The position numbers and the translations under genes are program-made. Below the pieces are notes generated by a model. It ran no database searches. It worked only from the letters and a program-made list of their open reading frames with translations, and was not told the origin of the DNA. Source: Crocinitomicaceae bacterium (GTDB lineage: Bacteria > Bacteroidota > Bacteroidia > Flavobacteriales_D > Crocinitomicaceae). From it: a DNA stretch of 48,288 nucleotides. This document shows, piece after piece, positions 9,559-18,960 of the stretch. The number at the start of each line of letters is the position of its first letter. The stretch's first letter is position 1. The stretch covers positions 1-48,288 of the forward strand of contig JAIOZF010000015.1 in NCBI GenBank assembly GCA_021740745.1, given 5' to 3'.

Positions 9559-10323
9559 TTAAAAATTGCTAAAAACCGTGAATATCACCAAAGCACTAGA
9601 GAAAATTGAAATAATTGGTGCCACTTCCTTTAGTACACCTTTTGTTAACTCAGCATTCGGTTCTATGTAGATATAGTCATTGCCTTGAACAATTATATCA
9701 GCATATTTTAATCCTTCAATCGTTGAAAGGTCGATTGTATATACTTTTCGTTCATCTCCCTCTCTTCTCATTAATTTAATTGAACGCGCCTTACCTCTTT
9801 CTGTAATGCCACCTGCTTGAGCTATAGCCTCCATCAAAGTTGTATTATTATTGAGAAGCGGTACTACTTTGGCATCGCTTCCGTTACCTGGGAAAACAAT
9901 AACACGTTGATTCGTTACTTTTACTTGTACAAATGGTTCCTGGTATTGCTCTGCGAAACGTTTCTCTAAACTATCCTCGCATTGTGCAATTGTTAATCCT
10001 TCCACTAAGATTTCTCCAATAACGGGCAATTCAGCAGAACCTGTTTTACGCACTAAATATTCTTGACCAGAAGCAATTCCGCCTTTTGCATCTCCAACAC
10101 CACTTATGCCCTCAACGATTTTCTTGCCATTATTTGTGGAAAGTGTAAAAGAAATTTTGTCATCTACCGAAATTCTATAGTCCTCTTTGGGTGCCAATGG
10201 AATTGAATCTGCTGAGGCACTTTCACCTTTAGGAACCTTGAACATTAAATTACTATTAATTCCACAATTGGCTAAAGAAAACATTAGTCCAAGCGCAAAA
10301 ATCAAATTCCAAAAATGTCTCAT
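9559..10323 (-). CDS. Wza-like polysaccharide export lipoprotein
   Basis: An outer-membrane polysaccharide export protein of the Poly_export family. It has a lipoprotein signal ending in LANC, a Poly_export domain starting around residue 45 (EDYRISVDDKISFTL) with VKVTNQRVIVFPGNG, and one SLBB-like domain (TTLMEAIAQAGGITERGKA; DIIVQGNDYIYIEP). The last 20 or so residues (IISIFSSALVIFTVFSNF) form a hydrophobic segment that could be the outer-membrane helix seen in Wza. At 254 residues it is shorter than E. coli Wza, as usual in Bacteroidota. Its start overlaps the end of the upstream glycosyltransferase gene by 4 bp, and the BY-kinase follows after 2 bp, the typical export pairing. Confidence 0.9.
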   Translation of the reverse strand: MRHFWNLIFALGLMFSLANCGINSNLMFKVPKGESASADSIPLAPKEDYRISVDDKISFTLSTNNGKKIVEGISGVGDAKGGIASGQEYLVRKTGSAELPVIGEILVEGLTIAQCEDSLEKRFAEQYQEPFVQVKVTNQRVIVFPGNGSDAKVVPLLNNNTTLMEAIAQAGGITERGKARSIKLMRREGDERKVYTIDLSTIEGLKYADIIVQGNDYIYIEPNAELTKGVLKEVAPIISIFSSALVIFTVFSNF

Positions 10324-11519
10324 TTATTATATTTAACGTTTTTATTATGGAGTAAATCCCAATAGTAATTTTCCATATCTGTGACCAATCTTTGGTAATG
10401 GAATTTTTCTTCTACGAAAGACCAACCATTTTGTGACATTATTTTGCGTTTTTTTTCATTTTCTATTAAAATGAGCATTTTTTCAGTAAATAAATCAAGC
10501 TGATTCAACGGAACAATAAAGCCAGTTTGACCATCATTTACGACATCTCTTACCCCACCAACATCAGTTGTTACTAGGGGAATTCCAGCTGCTTGTGCTT
10601 CGATTAAACTTACAGGCGTGCCTTCATTTTTAGAAGTCAAACAAATAATATCCATACCTGCATTAAAATTGGCAATATCCTTAATCCAAGAGGTCATAGT
10701 AATCACTTCTTTAAATTGACGATTAATTTGCTTCACTCTATGCTCTATCATTTCTCTTTCGGAACCATCGCCAACGATGAAGAAATGAACTTTTTTGCTT
10801 GTTGAAACGAGTATTCGTTCTGCAACATCAAGAAAAAAACCATGATCCTTTATCGCGGCCAGTCGACCAACAATGGCAACTGCAATCGTGTCTTCGCTTA
10901 ATCCCAAACTTAATCTAACATCAACCCTAGTGTCATCGCTGGTTTGTCTAAACTTTGTAAGATCAAAGCCCAAGGGGATTACCTTAATTTTATCCCTTTT
11001 GGTAATTCGATGAATTTTCGACAATTCTTCTTGTTGAAGATTTGAAATTGCGATAATTCCACTCGATTTTCTTGCTAATCTTCTTTCTATTAATTTAAAA
11101 ATGCTTGTCTTTAATTTCCCAAAATAGGAATGGAACACATGTCCATGAAAAGTATGAACTACCACTGGAACGCGACAAGCAAATGCAGCTCGACGCCCTA
11201 ATGCTCCCGCTTTTGCTGCATGTGTATGTACAATATCTGGTTGAAACTCTTCAATAATTTGCTTGATTCTCTTATATGCTGCTCGATCGCTTTTGAAATT
11301 AGGCGTTCGTTTCATCTCAGGGATTAGAATCGGTTTCAACCCATATTCCTCCAAAATATGCAATGAATCGGACTCCTCTTCTTCGGGTAACCCACCGACT
11401 AATAGTGTCTCAAAGTCATCTGATATAAAACGTGTGAGAAAAGTTGCATTAAAGGTTGGACCGCCAATGTTAAAACGATTGATAATCCGTAAGACTTTAA
11501 TTTTTCTTTGACCGCTCAT
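10320..11519 (-). CDS. Glycosyltransferase family 4 protein
   Basis: A GT-B fold retaining glycosyltransferase of 399 residues. The N-terminal acceptor domain shows FNIGGPTFNATFL and DIVHTHAAKAGALGRRAA; the C-terminal donor domain shows VGRLAAIKDHGFFLD and the nucleotide-sugar binding E-x7-E region TSKNEGTPVSLIEAQAAGIPLVTTDVGG. It probably adds one sugar during assembly of the polysaccharide built by the genes downstream; donor and acceptor cannot be predicted. It is the first gene of the minus-strand run, with a good -7 element about 43 bp upstream. No signal peptide is present, consistent with action at the cytoplasmic face of the membrane. Confidence 0.88.
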   Translation of the reverse strand: MSGQRKIKVLRIINRFNIGGPTFNATFLTRFISDDFETLLVGGLPEEEESDSLHILEEYGLKPILIPEMKRTPNFKSDRAAYKRIKQIIEEFQPDIVHTHAAKAGALGRRAAFACRVPVVVHTFHGHVFHSYFGKLKTSIFKLIERRLARKSSGIIAISNLQQEELSKIHRITKRDKIKVIPLGFDLTKFRQTSDDTRVDVRLSLGLSEDTIAVAIVGRLAAIKDHGFFLDVAERILVSTSKKVHFFIVGDGSEREMIEHRVKQINRQFKEVITMTSWIKDIANFNAGMDIICLTSKNEGTPVSLIEAQAAGIPLVTTDVGGVRDVVNDGQTGFIVPLNQLDLFTEKMLILIENEKKRKIMSQNGWSFVEEKFHYQRLVTDMENYYWDLLHNKNVKYNK

Positions 11520-11561
11520 CGATAATTAGAAATAGTGGCTCTTTTTTTGTAAAACTGAATT

Positions 11562-11569
11562 CAAAGTTA
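11562..11569 (-). promoter_or_regulatory. -7 promoter element for the polysaccharide operon
   Basis: The minus strand reads TAACTTTG here, a full match to TAnnTTTG, 42 bases upstream of the glycosyltransferase start. No clear TTG -33 box was found, so support is partial. It lies in the 150-bp divergent gap shared with dacB. Confidence 0.4.
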
Positions 11570-11669
11570 ATCTTTAACATTTGTTTTACCATCATTTAAC
11601 TGTTTAAAAAAAGCGTAAACTAATGTTTGAGGAATAAAAAATAACTAGAATTTTACCTAAACTTATCTT

Positions 11670-13127
11670 ATGAAGTCCTTCTCTTTTGTTTTCTTCTTAC
11701 TTCTTGCAAGTTCACTTGTGGTTTCCCAAAATACGATTCAAAGTGCAATTGATCAATTTTCATCTTCTTCGGAACTTCAAAGCGCATCGATTTCATTTTT
11801 AGTTACTGAAACAAGCTCGGGAAAAGTTATTGCATCTAAAAATGCCTTAATGACACTTCCAACGGCATCTACAGCCAAACTTTTTGCAACCGCTGGTGCA
11901 ATTGAATTATTGGGAAAAGATTATAGACCAAGTACGCGTATTTATATCGATGGTCCGATTGTGAATGGTGTTTTAGATGGAAATATAGTTATACGAGGTG
12001 GAGGTGATGTCTCTCTTGGTAGTAAGTTTTTTAATGAAGAAGGTAAAGAAAATGCCTTTCTAAAACAATGGGTAGATACAATCAAAAAATTAGGAATTAC
12101 CTCAGTTACTGGGAAAATTATAGCTGATGGTTCCGAATTTGGATATAACGGCGTCCCAGATGGTTGGGCTTGGACCGACATGGGAAATTATTATGGTGCC
12201 GGACCTTCGGGGATTTGTATTTATGACAATACTCTAAAATATTATTTTAAAACTGGCTCAAACGCAGGACAATTGAGTGAACTGCTGTATACAGTGCCTA
12301 AAATTTCCGATTTGGTATTTCGCAATTATGTGACAGCTGAAAATGTATCGGGAGACAATTCTTACATTTTTGGTGCGCCATTTTCCAATGATCGATTTGC
12401 AACAGGCTCTTTACCTCTCAATAGCACTAAATTCGAAGTGAAAGGTAGTTTACCTGATCCTGAATACCTGCTTGCGTTGGAATTTTCATCCGCACTATTA
12501 AGTTCAGGTGTTTCAATAAAATTGTTAGCTACTGGAGTTCGGAATTTACCGAAGGATCAAAAACCTAAATACGATGTCAATTCAAAATTGATTTATACAC
12601 ATTATGGTGCAACGGTAGGTGAAATTGCCAAGTTAACAAATATGAAAAGTGTCAACTTATTTGCTGAAGGATTGGTATGTTTAGTAGGCTACAAAACAAC
12701 AAAAATGGGTACTACCGATGAAGGATTGCGCATAATTGAAACTCATTTTAAATCAAAAGCAACCCTGAATTCCCTTTTCTTAAATGATGGAAGTGGACTT
12801 TCACGTTCAAACGGCATCAGTGCGACTCATTTTTGTAATCTATTAAATTATATGGCGAGTTCAAGTAACTACACGACCTATTTTAACACACTTCCCACAG
12901 CTGGAAAAAGTGGAACAATTGCCTCCTTGTGCAGAGGAGAAGCCGGAGACGGGAGAGTTTTCGCAAAAAGCGGAACAATGAATAGGATTAAATCATACGC
13001 TGGATATGTCTATTCAAAATCAGGCAAAAAAATGACATTCTCTTTTACCGTAAATAATTTCAGTGGAAGTAGCTCTTCCATAACAGCCCAAATGGAAAAA
13101 GTATTAAATACAATTTCCTTATACTAA
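11670..13127 (+). CDS. dacB: D-alanyl-D-alanine carboxypeptidase/endopeptidase (PBP4, peptidase S13)
   Basis: A secreted penicillin-binding protein of the S13 family that trims or cuts D-Ala-D-Ala containing peptidoglycan peptides in the periplasm. A signal peptide ends near VVSQ (residue 20). The catalytic motif S-x-x-K is STAK (Ser67, Lys70), the second motif region is LNDGSGLSRSNGIS, and the third is AKSGT at Lys433, with serine where KTG has threonine. The typical S13 segment LPTAGKSGT followed by GRVFAKSGTMNRIKSYAGYV is intact. At 485 residues it is full length. It converges on ddl with a 9-bp tail overlap. Confidence 0.92.
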   Translation: MKSFSFVFFLLLASSLVVSQNTIQSAIDQFSSSSELQSASISFLVTETSSGKVIASKNALMTLPTASTAKLFATAGAIELLGKDYRPSTRIYIDGPIVNGVLDGNIVIRGGGDVSLGSKFFNEEGKENAFLKQWVDTIKKLGITSVTGKIIADGSEFGYNGVPDGWAWTDMGNYYGAGPSGICIYDNTLKYYFKTGSNAGQLSELLYTVPKISDLVFRNYVTAENVSGDNSYIFGAPFSNDRFATGSLPLNSTKFEVKGSLPDPEYLLALEFSSALLSSGVSIKLLATGVRNLPKDQKPKYDVNSKLIYTHYGATVGEIAKLTNMKSVNLFAEGLVCLVGYKTTKMGTTDEGLRIIETHFKSKATLNSLFLNDGSGLSRSNGISATHFCNLLNYMASSSNYTTYFNTLPTAGKSGTIASLCRGEAGDGRVFAKSGTMNRIKSYAGYVYSKSGKKMTFSFTVNNFSGSSSSITAQMEKVLNTISLY

Positions 13128-14081
13128 TTCAACGGCTAAAATGTCTGTCCAAAATTGCTGAATTGTTCCACCCTCACATTTTATCATTTGTGGGACAATA
13201 CTCGCAGGTGAAAAGCCAGGAGTTGTATTTACCTCAATAACATACGGTACGTTATTTACAATCATAAAATCAATCCGTGCAATACTTCTCAATTGCAATA
13301 AGTCATATACAAATTTTGCAGTTTCCTGCACTTTATCACGAATCGAATCTTCAACTCTTGCCGGGGTGATTTCTTGAGATTTCCCTTGATATTTTGCTTC
13401 GTAATCAAAAAATTCATTTTCAGTTGCAATTTCTGTTAAAGGCAATGCATGAATACCTTCTTTCTTTCTATAAACACCGCAAGTTACCTCTACCCCATCT
13501 AAGAAAGATTCAACTACTACTGTTCGACCTTCCTTAAATGCTAATTTTAGTGCTTCTGTTAATTCTGCTTCAGATTTCACTTTAGAAATCCCATAACTAG
13601 AACCAGAATCTGAAGGCTTAACAAATAATGGCAGACCTAACGTTTCAATTATTTCTTGATTAGAAAATTCAGCAGTTGAACGCAAGAATAATGATTTAGC
13701 AACAGGTATATTAAAACCTTTTAAAAATTGATTACAATACCATTTGTCAAACGAAAGGGAAGAGGCTAATGGTCCAGAGTTAACGTAAGGTATTTGCTGA
13801 ATTTCCAACAAGGCTTGAATTTTTCCATTTTCACCAGGATCTCCATGCACATAAACTATAGCGGCATCAATTTTTACAGTTTCATTCGCATTAAAAGACA
13901 TTGTACGAATATCAAAATCGTATTCCTCACCATGATAATTTGCCTTCCAACCAGATTCATTTAAAACAATCGAAAACACATCAAATCCATCTGGAAAATT
14001 ATCAATAATTGTTCGGGCACTCTTTAACGAAATCTCGTATTCAGATGAAAATCCCCCACAAATAATCCCTAGCCTTTTCAT
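13119..14081 (-). CDS. ddl: D-alanine--D-alanine ligase
   Basis: An ATP-grasp ligase that joins two D-alanines for peptidoglycan precursor synthesis in the cytoplasm. The 320-residue protein starts with the family N-terminus LGIICGGFSSEYEISLKSA and has VKPSDSGSSYGISKV, VVVESFLDGVEVTCGVYR, RIDFMIVNNVPYVIEVNTTPGFSPASIVPQM, covering ATP, metal and D-Ala sites. Because its 3' end overlaps that of dacB by 9 bp, neither gene has its own terminator, and read-through of either would be antisense to the other. A TAATTTTG -7 element lies just upstream. Confidence 0.95.
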   Translation of the reverse strand: MKRLGIICGGFSSEYEISLKSARTIIDNFPDGFDVFSIVLNESGWKANYHGEEYDFDIRTMSFNANETVKIDAAIVYVHGDPGENGKIQALLEIQQIPYVNSGPLASSLSFDKWYCNQFLKGFNIPVAKSLFLRSTAEFSNQEIIETLGLPLFVKPSDSGSSYGISKVKSEAELTEALKLAFKEGRTVVVESFLDGVEVTCGVYRKKEGIHALPLTEIATENEFFDYEAKYQGKSQEITPARVEDSIRDKVQETAKFVYDLLQLRSIARIDFMIVNNVPYVIEVNTTPGFSPASIVPQMIKCEGGTIQQFWTDILAVELV

Positions 14082-14097
14082 TTCAATAAATTTTAGT

Positions 14098-14105
14098 CAA
14101 AATTA
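14098..14105 (-). promoter_or_regulatory. -7 promoter element for ddl
   Basis: The minus strand reads TAATTTTG, matching TAnnTTTG, 16 bases before the ddl start codon. No clear -33 box was identified. Confidence 0.35.
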
Positions 14106-14220
14106 ATGGCAAAAAGCATGTTTCAGGTTTCAAAAACTAAAAGTTATTGCGAAAGCATTGTTAACTATTCAGGCACAGACAAATTCAATCTTTTTTGAGT
14201 CAATCAATATTTTAAAAATC

Positions 14221-14258
14221 GTTTTCAAAGTACTATATTTGTTCAATCTTTTGAAAAC
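14221..14258 (+). promoter_or_regulatory. -7 element inside an inverted repeat, before the HYR protein gene
   Basis: TATATTTG at 14234-14241 matches the -7 consensus. It is framed by GTTTTCAAA (14221-14229) and its exact reverse complement TTTGAAAAC (14250-14258), a 9+9 inverted repeat with a 20-bp spacer. The placement fits an operator around the promoter; the regulator is unknown. The ATG of the gene is 18 bases further on. Confidence 0.45.
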
Positions 14259-14276
14259 TAACATACATAGAAACTG

Positions 14277-17200
14277 ATGATAAGACTATTTCTATCACTT
14301 TCGATACTGTGCTTGATGTACGCATCAAGCTGGTCTCAAACCACAGTTATTTACAATAATGACTTTGAAAACGGGAGTAATCCTTTAACAACTTCGTTTG
14401 GAAGCGGGCCAAATCAATGGATACGATACTCATGCGCTGGAAATGGAGCATCTTCGCTTACTGGGTCAAATTCGCTTTACATAACTCCCGGTGGTGTAAT
14501 TAATGGTTGCGGTCCTGGAGGGAAAGAACAACATGCATATGTAAACAATATTTCTGGAATTAGTTTTGCACTTGCAGAAACAGTAATTGATGCTACTTGT
14601 GCCGGTAACTTAGTTGCGAATTTTGATTACAAAACTGAAGGTGTAGCTTTAGAGGATTACACTGAATTAGTATACTCTACTGACAATGGTGTTTCTTGGA
14701 TACCAATAACTGTATTATCAATTTCTTCAAATTGGACCGCTACTTCAATTCCTTTGCCGGCATTGCTTAATTTCTCTGTGTTCAATTTAGGAGTTCGTTT
14801 CACCTATAATGCCGCAACAGTTGTAGGTATTCCGCCAGCAATTGATAATATTAGTGTCACGGGTATTGATAATGTTGATCCAGTTATAACGACATGTATT
14901 CCAAATACTACATTGTATTTAGACAACAGTTGCAGTGTTTTTGCAGGCGATTATACCAGTCAAGTAATTGCATCAGACAATTGCAGTAGTGTTTCTGAGT
15001 TAACAATAACTCAATCACCTTTACCAACAGTGTTTGAATTTACATCACCTGGTCAGACACAACTTTTTACTATTACCGTTGCTGATGAAGCGTCGAATTC
15101 TTCTCAATGTACATTTACGATTACGGCTTTGGACACAACTAAACCAGTTGTTACATGTCCAACACTAAGTGGTTTTAGCTATAATGCTGCTTGTCAAGCA
15201 GCCATTCCAGATATTTCAAGTGGAATTATTTGGAGTGACAACTGTGTTTCTAATCCTGCATTGATGACATTCACACAATTGCCAGCAGCAGGAACAATAG
15301 TTACCACTTCAATGAATATCCTTTATACTGTTGAGGATCCATACGGGAACATTGGTACATGTGCAAGTATCTTCACTGTTGTTGACGATACTCCGCCAGT
15401 TTTAATTTGTCCTTCTGACGTAAATGCCAATTTAAATGCTGCATGTTTTGCTGTTCTAGATGATTTCATTCCAGCTGTCGTATCGACTGAAAATTGCTTT
15501 TTCCTTAATCCAGTTACTTTAACCCAATTACCCGTTCAAGGTTCATTGATAAATGTTCCTACCTTAATTACCATTACGGGAGAAGATGAGTCAGGAAATA
15601 TTGGAACTTGCACATTCACTGTAACTCCAATTGATGCAATTGCACCTACAATTACTTGTCCGAGTAACACTTCAGTTGCAGCTAACGCAGCATGTGCACA
15701 TGTAATCGGCGATTTATCAGGCACTATCGCATACAATGACAACTGCACATCAGTTGGATCAATTACTTTCAATCAGTCACCCGCATCTGGTTCTATTTTA
15801 CCAACTGGTATGACACCGATTGTTATCAACATTGAAGATGCATCTGGTAATACCGCAACTTGCACTTACCAATTGACAGTTGTAGATCAAGCGGGACCTT
15901 CAATTACTTGTCCAGGTAATGTGAACATCACAATGGATGCAACGTGCTCAGGTACGATTGCTGATTATACAAGTGGGGTAAGCGTTTCTGATAATTGTTC
16001 TTCTATTGGAAACATTACACTATCCCAAAGTCCGGCGTCGGGTGCAACAATTAGTACAAACACGCAAATTATTATAACTGCAACAGATGAATTAGGAAAC
16101 GCATCTAATTGTAATTTCTTCGCAATATCTATTGATGCCATTGATCCAACAATTACGTGCCCTAGTTCATTGAGCATGCCAATCAATTCAAGTTGTCAAT
16201 ATCCTGTTCCTGATTTGTTGTCACAAGTAAATATTTCTGATAACTGCACGAGTTTAGGTAATTTAACATTCACCCAAAACCCAACTGCAACCACAACTGG
16301 TAGTAGTTTAACTGCCGTTTTGTTAACTGTTCAAGATGAGCAAGGAAACCAATCTACGTGTGTCACATTGTTGATTCCAGATGATATAGAAGCTCCAATA
16401 GTTACATGCCCAAGCCCGGCAACCGTTAACAACGGAAGCAATTGCGACTATGTTTTACCAAACTATGGTACAACAACTTTAGTATTAGATAACTGTTCAA
16501 ACTTTACAATTACCCAAACACCGTCGCCTGGCTCAAGCGTTCAAGCTGGACCAACATTGATTGATATCGAAGTAGCAGACGTAGTTGGTAATATAGTTAC
16601 GTGTTCGTTTACATTGGACGTAAATGAAACAGTAAATCCAACGATTAACTGTCCTGCCAACATTGCAACGTGCGATCCAACTGTAACATATTCAAGTCCG
16701 GTTTTCAGTGATAATTGTTCAGCGACTGTAGCACAAACTGATTTGACAGGTTTGACGAGTGGTGATGATTTTCCTATAGGTATAACAACCCTTCAATATA
16801 CAGCAATTGATCTTTCAGGTAATACACAAACCTGTTCCTTTACAGTTGAAATTTATGATTTTCCTGCAATTGCGACAATTATTGAAGATTCAATTGGACT
16901 TTGTGAAAGCACAAGCGCAGTTTTAACAGCACAAGCTCACACAACAGGAACTGGTGAATGGACATTATTAAGTGGTCAGGGAAATTTCAATAATCAATTC
17001 ACAAATTCTACTGGAGTTAATAACTTGTCGTATGGTACGAATGTATTTGTTTATACCATCAGTACATTGAATTGCGGAACGACAAGCGATACGATTGTTG
17101 TTATTGCATCTCAACAGCCTTTACCAGCAAGTACACAAGATACCATTTTCGCTTGTGGTGATAACCTAGTTTCTTTATTGTCGAATACACCAATTTATGG

Positions 17201-17900
17201 TGTAGGTGCATGGACAACAAATGACCCATCAGCTTTAATTGGTTCAGTAAATTCATCGAATACAAGTGCAACGAATCTTTCCGAAGGTTGGTACAATTAT
17301 ATTTGGACAATTACGAATGGATCTTGTCCTAGTGAATCTGATACCTTAAAAGTTTACGTTTCAGTTTCGGCCAATATCATTCAAAATGATACAACCCTTT
17401 GTATTGAAAATGGCACAATGTCATTAACAGGAGCAGTTCCTTCTGCGGAGGAATCAGTATTCTGGAAGTTCATTCAAGGTGGAGGCGAAATTGAAAGTCC
17501 ACTTACGAATCAAACGAATGTTTCTAATTTGAATCTTGGTGTCAATACAATTGTATATACCATTACTCATCCTACATGTACTGCCACAACAGATACTATT
17601 GACATTATTTCAACACTTTGTGAAGGATTTGACCCGGTATTCCCAACTGTTATAACGCCAAATCTTGATGGAAAAAATGATTTGTTCGTAATCAACTATT
17701 TAGAGAAGGTATATCCAGACTGTCAAGTAGTGATTTTTAACCGATGGGGTTCAATAGTATATGAATCGATTGGTTATGTTGAACCTTGGGACGGGACATT
17801 TAATGGTGAAGACTTACCGATGGGAACTTATTTTTACAAAATTGAATTAAATGACCCAGAATCTACCGTTTATTCAGGTCCAATCAGTATTATTCGTTAA
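14277..17900 (+). CDS. HYR-repeat surface protein with T9SS type B sorting domain
   Basis: A 1207-residue secreted protein. After a signal peptide ending at SSWSQ comes a jelly-roll-like domain (about residues 22-198: NDFENG, NFDYKTEG, VYSTDNGVSW), then eight HYR (hyalin/Ig-like) repeats of roughly 85 residues (about 199-860), each opening with a PxITCPS-like motif and containing a DNC motif. Three Ig-like repeats with GxGEW/GVGAW-type motifs follow (about 865-1115). The end, from about 1118, is a CHU_C/type B C-terminal sorting domain: FPTVITPNLDGKNDLF, VVIFNRWGSIVYES, WDGTFNGEDLPMGTYFYKI. This domain directs export by the T9SS and gliding/SprB-type surface display. Paired cysteines recur in every HYR unit. 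It is followed after 10 bp by a PorP/SprF gene. A role in adhesion is inferred. Confidence 0.9.
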   Translation: MIRLFLSLSILCLMYASSWSQTTVIYNNDFENGSNPLTTSFGSGPNQWIRYSCAGNGASSLTGSNSLYITPGGVINGCGPGGKEQHAYVNNISGISFALAETVIDATCAGNLVANFDYKTEGVALEDYTELVYSTDNGVSWIPITVLSISSNWTATSIPLPALLNFSVFNLGVRFTYNAATVVGIPPAIDNISVTGIDNVDPVITTCIPNTTLYLDNSCSVFAGDYTSQVIASDNCSSVSELTITQSPLPTVFEFTSPGQTQLFTITVADEASNSSQCTFTITALDTTKPVVTCPTLSGFSYNAACQAAIPDISSGIIWSDNCVSNPALMTFTQLPAAGTIVTTSMNILYTVEDPYGNIGTCASIFTVVDDTPPVLICPSDVNANLNAACFAVLDDFIPAVVSTENCFFLNPVTLTQLPVQGSLINVPTLITITGEDESGNIGTCTFTVTPIDAIAPTITCPSNTSVAANAACAHVIGDLSGTIAYNDNCTSVGSITFNQSPASGSILPTGMTPIVINIEDASGNTATCTYQLTVVDQAGPSITCPGNVNITMDATCSGTIADYTSGVSVSDNCSSIGNITLSQSPASGATISTNTQIIITATDELGNASNCNFFAISIDAIDPTITCPSSLSMPINSSCQYPVPDLLSQVNISDNCTSLGNLTFTQNPTATTTGSSLTAVLLTVQDEQGNQSTCVTLLIPDDIEAPIVTCPSPATVNNGSNCDYVLPNYGTTTLVLDNCSNFTITQTPSPGSSVQAGPTLIDIEVADVVGNIVTCSFTLDVNETVNPTINCPANIATCDPTVTYSSPVFSDNCSATVAQTDLTGLTSGDDFPIGITTLQYTAIDLSGNTQTCSFTVEIYDFPAIATIIEDSIGLCESTSAVLTAQAHTTGTGEWTLLSGQGNFNNQFTNSTGVNNLSYGTNVFVYTISTLNCGTTSDTIVVIASQQPLPASTQDTIFACGDNLVSLLSNTPIYGVGAWTTNDPSALIGSVNSSNTSATNLSEGWYNYIWTITNGSCPSESDTLKVYVSVSANIIQNDTTLCIENGTMSLTGAVPSAEESVFWKFIQGGGEIESPLTNQTNVSNLNLGVNTIVYTITHPTCTATTDTIDIISTLCEGFDPVFPTVITPNLDGKNDLFVINYLEKVYPDCQVVIFNRWGSIVYESIGYVEPWDGTFNGEDLPMGTYFYKIELNDPESTVYSGPISIIR

Positions 17901-17910
17901 TTGAAGAGTT

Positions 17911-18942
17911 ATGAAAAATCAATTTTTATATAGCATTGTAATGGGATCAATTTTATTGATTTCATCAACGTCAATTGCACAACAAGAGTATCAATTCTCG
18001 AATACTGCAAACAATCCTTATCTTCTAAATCCAGCGGCTGGTGGAATGTATGACGTTATGCAGTTTGAAGCATCATCCCGCATGCAATGGGTTGGATATG
18101 GCGGTGGACCAACAACAATTATGTTGAGTGGACACAGTCAAATAAAATTTGGTGGTGGAGAAGATAAAGTCATAGGTGAATTCAATATTCGTGACGAAAA
18201 GATGTTTAAAAACCCAAAATATACGATTGGAAAAAGTAAACATGTTGTTGGTGGAAAAGTTTGGAATGATGCAATTGGACCTTTTTCTAAAACGTCTATT
18301 CAAGGAAGTTATGCTTACCACTTACCCCTTTCTAAAAAATTAAATTTTGGTGCCGGTATTGGATTAGGATATAGCAATTTCAGACTGAATGAATCACGTG
18401 TCACACTTTATCAACAAGACGATAATACCTATTCCCAATTCTTAGGCAATACTTCATCTCAAAGCATGGGTGATGCACAAATAGGATTCGTTGTTTATGG
18501 TGAAAAATTCTACTTTGGAATCAGTGGTACACAATTATTAAAAAACAAAGTTGAATTATATCAAGTTGTCACACAGAGCAACATGAATCGTCACGCTTTT
18601 TTAGTTACTAAATATAGAATTGAAACTGATGGAAATATTGATATTGAGCCTTCGGCAATTCTAAAAACAACGTTAAATAGTCCAATGTCTGTTGATCTTG
18701 GGGCCCGCATAATCTATAAATCGAGTTCATGGGGTGGAATTCAGTTCAGAACAAATAACACTTTGGTTTTCCAAGTGGGAACAAACCTTGTTAAGAATTT
18801 GTATGTTAATTACAGTTATGACCAGGCAATTGGAAAAATTCGAAGTGCAGGAAGTGGAACGCATGAAATACAATTAGGATATTACTTAGGTCGTAACCGA
18901 AATGTTGACAAAGAATTGAAAGAAAATGAAGACGAATTATAA
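17911..18942 (+). CDS. PorP/SprF family T9SS outer-membrane protein
   Basis: A 343-residue protein of the PorP/SprF family. It begins with a signal peptide (to about residue 24, SIAQQ), then the family motif FSNTANNPYLLNPAAGG, and continues with amphipathic strands and glycine/aromatic patterns typical of a beta-barrel (GAGIGLGYSNFRL, GDAQIGFVVYGEKFYFGISGTQLL). In Flavobacterium, SprF is needed for surface delivery of SprB, and type B sorting-domain proteins are generally encoded next to such a protein. Here it lies 10 bp after the HYR protein, so it is very likely its dedicated export or anchoring partner. The C-terminal tail is charged (KELKENEDEL) and has no sorting domain. Confidence 0.88.
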   Translation: MKNQFLYSIVMGSILLISSTSIAQQEYQFSNTANNPYLLNPAAGGMYDVMQFEASSRMQWVGYGGGPTTIMLSGHSQIKFGGGEDKVIGEFNIRDEKMFKNPKYTIGKSKHVVGGKVWNDAIGPFSKTSIQGSYAYHLPLSKKLNFGAGIGLGYSNFRLNESRVTLYQQDDNTYSQFLGNTSSQSMGDAQIGFVVYGEKFYFGISGTQLLKNKVELYQVVTQSNMNRHAFLVTKYRIETDGNIDIEPSAILKTTLNSPMSVDLGARIIYKSSSWGGIQFRTNNTLVFQVGTNLVKNLYVNYSYDQAIGKIRSAGSGTHEIQLGYYLGRNRNVDKELKENEDEL

Positions 18943-18960
18943 TATAGGTCAATCAACTCA

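Noticed and set aside
15536-16186. Open frames on the minus strand within the HYR gene
   Set aside because: They recur at equivalent points of the repeats and are shadows of the biased HYR coding sequence.
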